Counted from the stretch's first letter, positions 31,259-41,696 are shown. The stretch is 64,000 bases of DNA from Agapetus fuscipes (GCA_951799405.1 OX637339.1:7378001-7442000); one strand, 5' to 3'. Made by a program: numbers and translations. Notes: a model not told the origin generated them from the letters alone.

Positions 31259-31914
31259 TTTGATTTATTTTATGTTTATTTAGTCCGAAACAATAACCTG
31301 TAGACTACGGTCCATTTAAAAGGAGTAGTATAATAATATGTAAGTCAAAATAGGTTCAAAGAATGGAAATTTTCATCACAGCTACTTCTGCATATTCTAC
31401 AAAACTAGAAATTTTGCTCCAAATGCCAGTATGAAATACAAAGTAGCTGTATTCAAACGTATAGTGTATACATTGTATCAGTATTCAAATCATACTCATA
31501 TGGAAATGAAATTCTCACCGGTTCCCTTATGTATCTCGCGCCACCCTGTTCCTACCCCTACGCTTTGCTAAAAGCGATTCAAACGGTGACAGTAAGTACA
31601 GAAGTGTAACTGTTACACTGTCATCATTCCACTACAGGTGGTTTTAACCTGTACAGAGTCTCCTCTTTTTATTTTTATCTTGATTTTTTTTTCAGTTCAT
31701 TCACACCCATAACCATTTTCATTAATATCATTCTTTTACATCAGCATCTCTTCTCTTGCCTCTTATATTTACTCTGTATATACTCTTTGTTCAAATCCCT
31801 AGACCTTCTCATTATATAATTTTGTACCTTTGTCCTCACATGCTCTTCCAGATAATATTATTCTGTAGCTCATTTATTCCATAGACACTCTACACATCAT
31901 GTAAAGGTTTTACA
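31259..31914. other. No gene recognised
   Basis: A pyrimidine-rich run at 31.66-31.86 kb resembles the antisense of LINE sequence in composition, but I could not align it to a family. Confidence 0.4.
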
Positions 31915-32400
31915 ACAAAGGCGATGCAAAACACAACACAACACTACGCAGCTAGCATTCCTGCCTTAAGGATTAGCACATCAATCGCCAGTTTACCAAC
32001 GCCCACACTCTGCGGCACTGCGACACTGAATTTTGTTATACTTTCTCATAAAAATGACTTTTCCATCTATAATCTAAGTTGCTAGGATATATGACATTTA
32101 AGAATCATATTAAATGCAATCCCACAAGCAGACATGTACCTATAAGTTCGCGTTTACACAAGCCGCATGCGGACTCAAATCAATCTCAAATGAAAATAAG
32201 CTCTGCAACTCTTGCCGACCTTAAAACCGGGGTGACATTGGCAAAGTGAACCATTCTTACACCCTCATACCTAAGTACTGTTCCACTGTGTAAATACACA
32301 AACTCTCAAAAGTTTAGTAAATATCTTAGAAGTCAAGATTTACTGTTTTTTTTTTTTTAAAAAGAGTTTCCCGCATAGGATTCCTTAAAAAAACTTGGGT
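31915..32400 (+). pseudogene. LINE C-terminal fragment split by Rep-B
   Basis: AACACTACGCAGCTAGCATT, CACTCTGCGGCACTGCGACA and, after the gap, CCCGCATAGGATTCCTTAAA follow the order of the 17.5 kb LINE tail in the opposite orientation. Rep-B accounts for most of the interruption. Confidence 0.5.
32062..32290 (-). repeat. Rep-B
   Basis: Minus-strand copy from TATAATCTAAGTTGC to GAACCATTCTTACACC. The last 30 or so bases of the unit are degraded. Confidence 0.8.
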
Positions 32401-32920
32401 TACTACTTACCTACCTGTATCACTTACCATTTGCCCTAAAACACACGCGTACTGTCTTGGTTTGATAATGCAGCTAGGGAGGGTGGTCGTAGCGCTAACA
32501 AAACTCGATTGATTTATTTATCACTTTTCATGATATGGAAGCGCGGTAAAGTGTCACGCTGAAATGTATAACGGAATTGATATGTCCCCTCCCTACATAA
32601 GGCTTAGGATGTTCCGTATTCAAATATTGTCTCATGTAAAAAAAAAATACAGAGGTATTCAGAGAGACTAGGAGGAGTCTGAACTATACTTTTTTTTTAA
32701 AGAACTATATAGAAACACACTTTTTCGATACTTAATACACTATTAGTTTTTAATATTTTATTTTCAAAAAAATCAACGTTTTGTCAGATAAAAATTAAAA
32801 AGCAAATTATGTTTATCTGATGATGGTCTTTTCACAGTGTTTTAATACAAAACCGTTTAATTTCTTTTAATTTTTATTTTAGTAATAACGTAAGTAAAAC
32901 GTTACTACGCTACACATAGT
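32401..32920. other. Mostly unassigned
   Basis: Near 32818-32845 ATCTGATGATGGTC is followed by TTTTCACAGTGTTTT, recalling the 5' side of the hammerhead-like motif and the CACTGTGTT end of its carrier. The GAAA part is absent. Otherwise nothing is recognised. Confidence 0.3.
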
Positions 32921-33227
32921 GTGTATATTCTAGCAGCATTTTCCCCGAAGGGGTCGCATATGGCGAGTGGAGACTATTTATTTTTACAGGCAATGGGGCG
33001 GTCTTATGCCTATCACTTCAGCTGGAATTAGTTTTCCAGCTCCTGGGGGGCTGGTACTCATTTATTGGGAAGGTTGAGTAAACCTTGCCAATTTTTTTTT
33101 TTTTTTTGGGTTTGAAATAAACACCGAAACGGGAAATCATTTCTGACACCCTATGTGGGATTAAAATCCGAGATGGAATAATTTGGCATGGAATGCAAGC
33201 ACTTAACCAACTGAACTATCGACCGGA
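32921..33227 (-). repeat. Rep-A, full length
   Basis: Minus-strand copy: CCCCGAAGGGGTCGCATATG, GGAGCTGGAAAAC-type centre, a T-run near 33090, TTCTGACACC and CTATCGACCGGAC at the head. Confidence 0.86.
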
Positions 33228-33345
33228 CTAACAGTTGATTGAAAAAAAAGCTTCAAGTACCATAGTGGGCATACTAAGAAAAAGAGCAAATTATATATGA
33301 GAGTGTGAAATATTTACGTTTTTTTTTACAAAAATCAACCCTTTT

Positions 33346-33478
33346 TCAAGTGAAGTGTTTGAGGTAAGGCCGGCCTCTTTATTATTAAAAAAAAGCTTCC
33401 ACTTGCCACATGCAACCCTTTGGGAGAAAATGCGGCAATAAGTTACACTATATGTGAAGATTAGTTACGTTACGCTCA
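33346..33478 (+). repeat. Rep-A, 3' half
   Basis: It starts near TTCAAGTGAAGTGTTTGAGG and ends TATATGTGAAGATTAGTTAC. Confidence 0.72.
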
Positions 33479-33800
33479 CGGTATTTGAATATGGTAGTCC
33501 TTAATTTCCCTTTGACTTTAAATTATTTGAATTTAATATGTACAGCAAAGATTGTCAGCCATCCCATTTAAATTTTCTACAAACCGTTAGATTGTGGACA
33601 AACAAGCGAGAAAAAGTCATAAAAGTGGAAGAGTTTTCAAAAGGTCTTAATCTAAAACTGAAGAGAAAAAAACAGTAATGTTTAAAGCAAAATAATAAGA
33701 AATGTGCTTCAATTTGGTTTTTAATTTAGATACTTTTTTTTAGCAATTTAAACAGGCATTTTTTTAACCCATTCATCTTTTATCTCGAGCCTCGCTTATA
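33479..33800. other. No gene or repeat recognised
   Basis: AT-rich. Confidence 0.45.
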
Positions 33801-33819
33801 CTCTTCCATTGTCACATTG

Positions 33820-34045
33820 CAAATTGGGGTCGCGGCCCCCCGCCTTTGGGGGCGGCGTCTACAAGCGAGGATAAAAATGCCGCCTTTCCCTGGTGCGGGG
33901 TCGAGGGGGCGGGAATATTTCAAGTCTTTATGGTGGCACAACGCCTCCGGAGGGCGAATACTCGGCGCTCAATGTCTCCATATAAATCAGGAGTCCACCT
34001 GGTGCACAGAATGGGCTCTGGATGCTGATATTTCTATGGTTAAGA
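33820..34045. other. GC-rich patch of unknown nature
   Basis: GGGGTCGCGGCCCCCCGCCT, GGGGGCGGCGTC and GGGTCGAGGGGGCGGG stand out from AT-rich surroundings. CGAGCCTCGCTTATACTC (33786) and ACAAGCGAGGATAA (33861) are partly inverted. Frames of 60 and 83 codons overlap on the same strand, neither recognisable. It could be a mobile-element fragment or a CpG-rich promoter remnant. Confidence 0.4.
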
Positions 34046-34216
34046 TGATAATCGTGACATCAAGTTGATGGTAGAAATTTACTTAATATAAATAAAATAT
34101 TACTCTTTGAAAAACTCATAAAATGTTAGTACCTACGAAGTAAGTTGTTAACATTGAAAAAAAAGTTCATAGCGCGTACTAAGATTGAAGTAGCCAGAAG
34201 TACCTACGTGTAGAGG

Positions 34217-34410
34217 ACTCCAGGCTATAATCTATAATCTAAGCTGCAAAGATATGTTAACTTTTAAGGCTCATATTAAATGCATGCCCACAGACAGGCA
34301 CTGTAGATTGGCACTTTCACATTCTGCATGTGTGCATACAAATTAAAAAAAACTCACATGAACATAAACCTTGCAACTCCTGCCGCCTTTCTCTGAAACG
34401 GGGGGGTCAA
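34217..34410 (-). repeat. Rep-B, 5' side missing
   Basis: Minus-strand copy of the divergent subfamily. It runs from the ATAATCTATAATCTAAGC tail to CCTTTCTCTGAAACGGGG, then stops. Confidence 0.82.
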
Positions 34411-35074
34411 GGAGCTACAGAAATGTCTTGGATGGTGTCTTTCCGATGCCAAAGAACGTCCCAGAATACGGTGTGCAGACAATTTCGTGGTCCACGCGAG
34501 AGTTCTGGATATAGGGAAGACCATAGAGGGAAGCAGTGCAAGTCCCTGGAGTGAGATGCCCTGAGCCTTCAAGGATAGTGAGCTGGATTAACATAATGTT
34601 ACTATTTTATGTTATTATTATTAACTTCGTGTTCACTCATAATAAAATTACAGTTGAATCTATTTTATAGTATTTATTATTATCAAATCAATTACATGAT
34701 ATGGTTCACTTTGCAACTTCTCTTTTGTCGGTTTCATGGCTTGGGCGTTACTGGATCACAGCCGTTTCACTGGACCGCAGCCTATATTTATATGTGACCA
34801 AGGCCTAATCTGGTGTGTTTCTGACCAGGCAACACGCCTCTAGAATAGATATTTCCAGAAAGTACGAGAAGTACTGACATTTATAAGTGTCAAACACTAA
34901 CGCCTACACACACACATACACATCAAGTAAACACGCCTAGGCTCACAATGACAAAAACCTATGCATTTGTAACAATAACATACTAAAAAAAAAACAAATT
35001 ATGTCATTGCATACTTACTTCATTCCCCTTAGGAATAAAACACCTATTGGACACTTTTTGTTCTTTTGTCAACA
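34411..35074. other. No gene recognised
   Basis: 34.41-34.56 kb is less AT-rich and not assignable. Short frames lie on both strands. The rest is AT-rich. Confidence 0.4.
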
Positions 35075-35240
35075 TGACCTGCCAACTATCAATCCTGTTT
35101 CACAGAAGGGTGGCAAAAGTTGCAGAATTTTTAATTTTGCTTTGTAAGAACACATAAGAATGTGTGAACGCAAAAATTCACATGCCTATGTGTAGGCATG
35201 CTTTAAATATGATTCCAAAATGTAAATATATCTTTTAAAT
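35075..35240 (+). repeat. Rep-B, strongly diverged
   Basis: TCCTGTTTCACAGAAGGGTG, CAAAAGTTGCAGAATTTTTA and CATGCCTATGTGTAGGCATG keep the order of the unit, with many substitutions. Confidence 0.6.
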
Positions 35241-35566
35241 TTATATAAAAAATGGATACATGAGAGCAGTGAAACAATCTATAATAAAAATTTTATATGG
35301 AAATCAAATAAAAATCTTTCTGCGTATTGAGACCGGTATCCCATTTCAAACGATTGCTATTTTTGTGAAACTATAAAATTGCTTTTGCAATACGGTGATC
35401 CCTCTTTTCATTGCCATAACATATTTTCAATCTTGAATGCAGCATTGGCGTAGAGTCATTTTTTTCTGGCCACTTAAAAAAAATACGTAACTCTATGGTA
35501 CACCAATGAGAACTCGAACCGACCGTGGAAAAAACATATCGCGTTTGACATTTCCATCAGAACTTC

Positions 35567-36482
35567 TAATGGGGCTTCCACACGCTTGCGGCAAACGCCT
35601 TGAGTCAAGGGCTTGCAAGCGCTTGCAAGCTCTTGGAAAACCAAACAGGGTCATCCACACGCTTGTGCGTGCGTCTGTGTGTGTTAGAATAAGCAAGCAT
35701 GGCGGACGTCCAGCTTTTAGCTATAACATTTAGATAAACTTATTTTTATTTAAAAAAAAAAACAAAACAAAAAGAGAGAAACTAAAAAGAAACGAATAAT
35801 TCGGCAAAGACGATGGTGGATGATCAAAATTCATAGAAACCGTACCGCACCAGAATGCGCGCGCACAAGTATGTGTGTGCCTGGCATGCGCATGCGTGAA
35901 TTCCCTTTGACTTGCGTCAAAAAACCGACTCTGGTCGGATCGGCGACAAGCTGAGCCAAGGCGGCTTAAGCCACGCCCCCAGCTGAGCCAAACGGCCGTC
36001 CACACGCTCGACTTGGCCGAGGTTGGCAAGCGCCTTGAGTCAAGGGCTTGCAAGCGCTTGCAAGCTCTTGGAAAACCAAACAGGGTCATCCACACGCTTG
36101 TGCGTGCGTCTGTGTGTGTTAGAATAAGCAAGCATGGCGGACGTCCAGCTTTTAGCATAACATTTGGATAAACTTATTTTTATTTAAAAAAAAAAACAAA
36201 ACAAAAAGAGAGAAACTAAAAAGAAACGAATAATTCGGCAAAGACGATGGTGGATGATCAAAATTCATAGAAACCGTACCGCACCAGAATGCGCGCGCAC
36301 AAGTATGTGTGTGCCTGGCATGCGCATGCGTGAATTCCCTTTGACTTGCGTCAAAAAACCGACTCTGGTCGGATCGGCGACAAGCTGAGCCAAGGCGGCT
36401 TAAGCCACGCCCCCAGCTGAGCCAAACGGCCGTCCACACGCTCGACTTGGCCGAGGTTGGCAAGCGTGTGGAAGCCCCATAA
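35567..36482. mobile_element. Harbinger-like MITE with TAA target duplications
   Basis: The 910 bp element (35570-36479) is flanked by TAA on both sides. Its ends are perfect inverted repeats of about 20 bp starting TGGGGCTTCCACACG. TWA duplications and CCACACG-rich ends are typical of PIF/Harbinger. Just inside each repeat unit, on plus, an ATGGCGGACGTCCAGC stretch recalls a MAD-type transposase start, which may be the remnant of an autonomous parent. The long minus-strand frames (142 and 114 codons) are repeats of one another and look noncoding. Confidence 0.8.
35591..36461. repeat. 434-435 bp internal tandem duplication of the MITE
   Basis: Two head-to-tail copies, about 35591-36025 and 36026-36461. 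They differ by a TAGCTATAAC/TAGCATAAC indel and few substitutions, so the duplication is young. Confidence 0.9.
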
Positions 36483-36641
36483 ACTAGGTAACACACTTTT
36501 GAACGTAGATGCTAGAACTGACTTGTTACAATAAATGAAATGTACGAAATTAATGTTAACTGCAATAAGTTAACATTACACAAAATACGATGCGTTACGT
36601 AAATACGTATTTAATTTAATTTTAATTTTTGGTAATTTATA

Positions 36642-36676
36642 CAGCGCCGTCATGTGACATCACCTCGAGGGCGCTT
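36642..36676 (-). repeat. 3' stem-loop of the CR1/L2-like LINE
   Basis: On minus: GCGCCCTCGAGGTGATGTCA then CATGACGGCGCTG. It has the same outer GCGCC/GGCGC pairing as the other LINE ends. It lies about 170 bp past the reverse transcriptase stop codon, as expected for the 3' UTR. Confidence 0.6.
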
Positions 36677-36848
36677 TACAAATATTAGATTATAAAATAA
36701 AATATAATTCAATGTAAAATTGAAAACAGAATTAAAAACAATTTTAAAATAACAGAACAATGAAATTAAATAAAAATGTCGCTAGGTCAAATAATGAAAT
36801 TAAAAAGTAAAAAATTATACAAATTAAATTAAAAGAGTCAAAAAATAG

Positions 36849-38025
36849 TCAAATATTATAAAAATTCTCAAATAGGTGTGTCTTTAGGCTTCGCTTGAAA
36901 CCGTCGAGGTCAGAGGCCTGCCTGAGAATCAGAGGCAACTTATTCCAGAGCTTGGGACCTGCATGGCACAGAGCACGATCCCCATAGAAAGTTTTTCGTA
37001 CTCTGTACGGCAGAACCAGCTCATGGGCCGCACTCTGCGCAGATCGCAGAGCACGATGCCTGTCCCCCAAATCTCTGAAACAGCACATCTCCCTGATATA
37101 ATCTGGTGCCACACCAGTGACAGCCTTGTACATGAGGGTACACACTTTGTATTGTATTCGGGCCTCAAACGGTAACCAATGTAGATCCCGCAGGAGAGGT
37201 GTACAGCTGTCGTATTTTCCAGCACCGAACACAACACGCGCTGACGCCCTCATTACAGACTGCAGCCTGTTCAGCTGCGTATGTGGCAAACCTATCAGAA
37301 TCGCGTTGCAATAATCAATCCTAGACAGAATCAGTGAAGATATTAAGGTTTTTAAACAGTCATTCGGTAAGTATCGTTTGACTGTCTTGATCTGTCTAAG
37401 ATGATAAAAGCAAGACCCAACTGTGGTACCGATATGCTGCTCCATTGACAGGCCACTGTCCACGACGGCTCCAAGAATCCTTACGGATGTGCTAGGCCTA
37501 ACACACACCCCACCAACAGCCAGGTCACCGACAGGTATCAAATGCTGTCTTCTTCTCGAAGCAAACCATATAACCTCTGTTTTGTCAGGATTCAGACACA
37601 GCTTCTTAGATGCTAACCAACTAAGCATCTTGTCAAAACAACTTTGAAATTTCATTTCAAGTTGACACCTGTCAGCAACCTCACAAGGTGCATACATTTG
37701 TATGTCATCTGCATAGCAGCTAACATTGAGCCCAAATGACAGAGCAATGTCTTAGATTCCCGCAGTGTACAGTACAAACAGAATAGGTCCAAGGATTGAT
37801 CCCTGCGGAACTCCGACCTCCAGCAGGCGCTCGGGAGTCTCATCTTCACCAAAACAGACAGTCTGCCTTCTACCAGACAGGTAGGAACTCAACCAACGGT
37901 GGGCAGAGTCTCGTACACCAAACCTCTGATGCAGTTCCCCAAGAAGTAGGTTATGGTCAACCGTATCAAAAGCTGCACTCATATCCAGTAGGCACAGGAG
38001 AGTAAGCTTCCCTTGTTCATTGTAG
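36849..38025 (-). pseudogene. CR1/L2-like LINE reverse transcriptase, main part
   Basis: It encodes the palm to C-terminal part of a non-LTR reverse transcriptase, which copies its own RNA at a nicked target. On minus it reads LLCLLDMSAAFDTVDHNLL (motif A), VPQGSILGPILFVLYTAGI, an in-frame TAA at 37752-37754, then CYADDIQMY (catalytic YADD), LNPDKTEVIWF, and the CR1-type C-terminal LHWLPFEARIQYKVC and GPKLWNKLP. The frame is otherwise open to the stop at 36849. One nonsense codon and the LTR-element insertion upstream are the visible lesions. No endonuclease domain is present, so the copy is also 5'-truncated. Confidence 0.87.
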
Positions 38026-38029
38026 GTAA
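38026..38029. repeat. Target site duplication, left (GTAA)
   Basis: GTAA precedes the TG of the left LTR and is repeated at 40714-40717 after the CA of the right LTR. The target lies inside the LINE reverse transcriptase frame. Confidence 0.88.
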
Positions 38030-38290
38030 TGTAACGAGATGGATTTGTTTGTTAGGTAAAATGGAACATGAGATTTGAATTTGAATGAAAAGGAAAACAA
38101 AGGAATGCAGAAAGGGAAGAGAAGCTTGCCTGGCGGGATAGCCACAAGCCTGTGTAATTAAGAATAAAGAATATTATTGTGCTGTGGTTAATTGTGTATA
38201 CATTGTGAAAGAAATAAAAGTAAACATATTAAAGTGGCGGTTAATTATTAATTGTGTCAATCAGCAGGACAGAGAAGAAAAACCCTCACA
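38030..38290 (+). repeat. Left LTR
   Basis: 261 bp, TGTAACGAGATGG to AACCCTCACA. It contains AATAAAGAATATTATTGTGC and AAATAAAAG as candidate polyadenylation signals. I saw no difference from the right LTR. Confidence 0.93.
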
Positions 38291-38293
38291 TTT

Positions 38294-38306
38294 TGGCGCC
38301 CAACGT
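38294..38306 (+). promoter_or_regulatory. Primer binding site (tRNA-Lys type)
   Basis: TGGCGCCCAACGT, complementary to the 3' end of animal tRNA-Lys(CUU) including CCA. It sits 3 bp after the LTR. Confidence 0.75.
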
Positions 38307-38773
38307 AAAAGAAAAATCTGTAAATGAAATTCCTATAAGAAAATTTTTCACAAACAAAAACAAATGACAGTCAATTTCAACAAATGACATTGAAAACAAT
38401 ACAATATATTAAATGATTAAAATTGGACAGATTTATGGTTGTGAAAGCATCAACACGTTTAAAAGCTATTGAAGGCATCAACTTATACAATTTAAAACAA
38501 GAAATTGCAAGTTTTAAAAGGCGGTTTTGAAAATATTGAACGGCTGTTTTGAAAATATTGAAGGCAAGAGAATTCAAATTACCTACCTACGTTCAGAAGA
38601 ATGGAAATTCAAAAATCGAACGTCGCGGGAGAATGAAGAATGGATATGAACCAGTTTGTTTCAAATCAGTTTAGATAAATATATATAGATGGTGTTATAT
38701 TTAATTTGTATGAAATTTTTTTTGAGATGAAATGATTTATTCTCTAATTGCATAAATTGAAAATATACAGCAA

Positions 38774-39679
38774 ATGATGAAATCTAAAAAAATAAATAAT
38801 AAAAAGGATTTAGAAAGTAACACAATGGAGTCCATAAATTTTGATCCTCTCAAATTAAAAATATCTTTTAATGGTGAAAGTGAACCAAATGAATTTATAA
38901 TAAGGTTAGAAGAATTAGCCAAAGTCTACAAATTAAAATTAGATTATTTGGTAGAGTGTATGCCTATATTTTTAACAGATTTTCCGTTAACTTGGTACAG
39001 AGCAATTAATTGTGAATTTGATTGGAAAATTTTTAAAACCAAATTCTTACAACAATTTGAAAAATATGACTTTCAAAGGAATCTTAAGTTAGAAATTTTA
39101 AATATGGTACAAGGTCATGATAATGCATCTGTTTATATTTTAAAGGTAAAATCAAAAAATAATTTATTAAATAAAAGAATGCATGATAAAGAACTTATGG
39201 ACATAATAATTCATGGATTGTCAGAAAAATATGCAACTTTACTGACAACATCTGAAATTAAAAATACAGAGGAATTATCTACAATATGTAGCAAGTTTGA
39301 ATCATTTATAAAATTTAATGAATGTAAAAATTTAAATGTAATGAATGACATAAAAGAGAAAAATGTAATGCAAAAATGCAATTTTTGTAATAAATTAGGA
39401 CATGATGAAATAGATTGTTGGACTAAAAATAGAAAATTAGATTACATACAGAATAAATGTAGAAGTTTCACAAATAATATAGTATGCCACTTTTGTAATA
39501 AAAGAGGACATGTGGAAAGAAATTGTTTTATAAAAAATGGAAATTTTAAAAAACACACAGTAATCTGTTACTCATGTAAGCGTACAGGGCATGTACAAAA
39601 AGATTGTTTTGTTAAAAATAAAAAAAGTGATTATACAGACAAAACAAAAATGAACAAAGAAAATGGGATACTTTTTTAG
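38774..39679 (+). CDS. Gag-like protein with three CCHC zinc knuckles
   Basis: 301 residues, intact, and the only gene of the LTR element; Gag would package the element RNA into particles. Residues about 45-170 match the retrotransposon Gag core (FNGESEPNEFIIRLEEL, LTDFPLTWYRAIN, WKIFKTKFLQQF). Residues about 205-285 hold three CX2CX4HX4C knuckles: CNFCNKLGHDEIDC, CHFCNKRGHVERNC and CYSCKRTGHVQKDC. Lys and Asn are very frequent, in keeping with AT-rich codons. The first ATG (MMKSKK) is 483 bp past the LTR; M18 is an alternative. No frame continues into a protease. The protein is shorter than most Ty3/Gypsy Gag proteins and has no visible matrix or membrane signal. Confidence 0.88.
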   Translation: MMKSKKINNKKDLESNTMESINFDPLKLKISFNGESEPNEFIIRLEELAKVYKLKLDYLVECMPIFLTDFPLTWYRAINCEFDWKIFKTKFLQQFEKYDFQRNLKLEILNMVQGHDNASVYILKVKSKNNLLNKRMHDKELMDIIIHGLSEKYATLLTTSEIKNTEELSTICSKFESFIKFNECKNLNVMNDIKEKNVMQKCNFCNKLGHDEIDCWTKNRKLDYIQNKCRSFTNNIVCHFCNKRGHVERNCFIKNGNFKKHTVICYSCKRTGHVQKDCFVKNKKSDYTDKTKMNKENGILF

Positions 39680-39964
39680 ATTCAGTACAAACATAATCAA
39701 ATTAGATTAACAAAAAAAAAAAAAACATATTTTCATGTGTATGAAAAATTTGAGGTGATGCATGATACGGTGAAAGTTGATATAAAAGTGATCAGTGAAA
39801 GAATGAATTATGAAACATTGCATGAATGAAGGTATGAAACATAAATTAAACAAAGTATTACATATGAAGGTAAAGTTTTTAAAAAAAAAAATTGATGGAC
39901 TGATAAATTTATTAATGAAAAATAAATTTGAAATAAATTTAAATATTGGGAAAGATGTGATAAG

Positions 39965-40162
39965 TATTTAAAAAAAAAGTTATTTTAATGAATTGATTAA
40001 TAAACTGGTGAATGTTTATTATGTATTGTTATTTGATTATTTTGAATTGTTGAATTAAGTATATAAAAAAAAAAAAGTTATCTTAATGAATTGATTAATT
40101 AAATGGTGAATGTTTATTATGTATTGTTATTTGATTATTTTGAATTGTTGAATTAAGTATTT
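39965..40162. repeat. 98 bp tandem duplication in the LTR element
   Basis: AATGAATTGATTAAT at 39987 recurs at 40085. The two units each end in an A-run and differ at a few sites. Confidence 0.85.
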
Positions 40163-40434
40163 AAAAAAAAAAAACAAATATTTGTTTATAATATTGAATA
40201 TGAAATTTGTGTTAAAAAAAAATATATTAATTTTAGTATGAAAATAATTGGTATTGTTAAAAAAGGTATTAATGACTGAATAATGTATCAGAAACAGGTT
40301 TTTTTTTTATTTTCATATTTTTGAAATTTATCCTTAAAATAAAACAAAATATGTGGCGCCGGCTGAGCATTATGATACATTATTTACTCATTGTAAAAAA
40401 AAAAAAAAAAAAATTGGGAATGTTTTTTTTTTAT

Positions 40435-40447
40435 GAGAGGAAGGAGG
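40435..40447 (+). promoter_or_regulatory. Polypurine tract
   Basis: GAGAGGAAGGAGG, five bases before the right LTR. It is the expected plus-strand primer site, although the TGTAT spacer is unusual. Confidence 0.65.
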
Positions 40448-40452
40448 TGTAT

Positions 40453-40713
40453 TGTAACGAGATGGATTTGTTTGTTAGGTAAAATGGAACATGAGATTTG
40501 AATTTGAATGAAAAGGAAAACAAAGGAATGCAGAAAGGGAAGAGAAGCTTGCCTGGCGGGATAGCCACAAGCCTGTGTAATTAAGAATAAAGAATATTAT
40601 TGTGCTGTGGTTAATTGTGTATACATTGTGAAAGAAATAAAAGTAAACATATTAAAGTGGCGGTTAATTATTAATTGTGTCAATCAGCAGGACAGAGAAG
40701 AAAAACCCTCACA
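40453..40713 (+). repeat. Right LTR
   Basis: 261 bp, apparently identical to the left LTR, and followed by the GTAA duplication at 40714-40717. Confidence 0.93.
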
Positions 40714-40717
40714 GTAA

Positions 40718-40900
40718 CGATATCTGAAATTAGCTTGGCCAAGCTGGTCTCTGTAGAGTGGTGGCTCCTATAAGCTGACTGTCTCGTAGGCCATAGATTA
40801 TTTTCCGTTAAGAATTTCGTCAGTCTTCTCAAGATGATTCTTTCCAGCAGCTTTGCCAGATAGGGAATATTGGAAATAGGTCTGTAATGGAGGATGAAAC
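40718..40900 (-). pseudogene. CR1/L2-like LINE reverse transcriptase, N-terminal part
   Basis: On minus: HYRPISNIPYLAKLLERIIL, RRLTKFLTENNLWPTRQSAY and HHSTETSLAKLISDIV, the first reverse transcriptase motifs. The frame runs up to the LTR-element insertion and resumes in phase at 38025. The upstream side stops near 40,900 where an unrelated LINE fragment on the other strand begins, so the element is 5'-truncated here. Confidence 0.85.
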
Positions 40901-40904
40901 ACTG

Positions 40905-41165
40905 ACAAAGTGTACATACAGAGGAAAATGGAAGGGAAATGAGAAAAGGGAAGACCGAGAAACGTATGAAGGGATCAGATTGAGGCAATTGTGAAAGAAT
41001 GGGATGTACAAAGCGAATGTAAGAGAGGGAAATGTATGAAAAAGGTGATAGATATGAATGAATTGAAAGAGGTATGAAAGGATACGAAAAAATGTAGGCA
41101 AATCTACAGAGGCTCTGACCACCCCTAGCGGAATGAGCGGACAGAGTGACAGTTACAGTTTTAGT
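40905..41165 (+). pseudogene. LINE C-terminal fragment
   Basis: Same family as 24.9 kb: GTATGAAAAAGGTGATAGAT, GAATGAATTGAAAGAGGTAT and CAGAGGCTCTGACCACCCCT. Several frameshifts. It abuts the CR1/L2-like piece tail to start. Confidence 0.65.
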
Positions 41166-41696
41166 TGTTTTATTTTTTATCTTGTAGTTTTTCTTAGCTT
41201 ATTCCGATGAAGACGTCCATGTGAATCGTGTAACCTATACACACGCTACGCCATTGGCATATGGCAATATTTAATATTTATTTTACATAATAAAGGCTCT
41301 TTGTCGCCCAGACGCCCTGCCAGACTGGAGACAAAATTGAGATATACGCGCCATTAAAGAAACGCGAATATAAAGTGCCGATAAGTGAGAGAAATTCTAA
41401 GAATTTGTTTCATCCCACAGAGCTGTCGATTCTTAGAATTATTGGTGATATTAAACAGTCTTCGATTCACAGGGTTCATTCACAATTTTCGTTTCATAAA
41501 AATAAAGGTTGTTTTTTAAATTCCAAATTATTAAATAGGTATTGATGGCAAAAAGGTACTATGGAAATGGTTTTTCAGGAGGTTAGAATTATTTAAATAT
41601 ACCATTTGCATGCTTCATTTGTAATTGAATACTTAAGTACTAGTGCCTTTTTTAAATATAATAAATCATTAATAAAAAAAATCATTAAGGTAAGCT
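41166..41696. other. LINE 3' flank and unassigned sequence
   Basis: CCGATGAAGACGTCC near 41,206 superficially recalls a hammerhead start but lacks the rest. No gene seen. Confidence 0.35.

Larger units (their letters stand above)
38030..40713 (+). mobile_element. Gag-only LTR retrotransposon
   Basis: 2,684 bp with 261 bp LTRs that read identically, TG..CA termini, GTAA duplications, a primer binding site directly after the left LTR, a purine tract before the right LTR and one Gag gene. No protease, reverse transcriptase or integrase frame exists between 39,680 and 40,452, which is A/T-rich filler. The layout matches the TR-GAG class described in plants. It would depend on pol from another element. 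Identical LTRs imply recent insertion. Confidence 0.9.

Noticed and set aside
33817..34068. 83-codon frame in the GC-rich patch
   Set aside because: GC-rich sequence has few stop codons, a second frame overlaps it, and there is no motif or splice context.
35730..36158. 142-codon minus-strand frame
   Set aside because: It lies inside the MITE, is duplicated with the 434 bp unit, and is low in complexity toward its end (SFSLFVLFFFLNKNKF).
41196..41235. Hammerhead candidate starting CCGATGAAGACGTCC
   Set aside because: The CUGANGA core is altered and no paired stem followed by GAAA is present.
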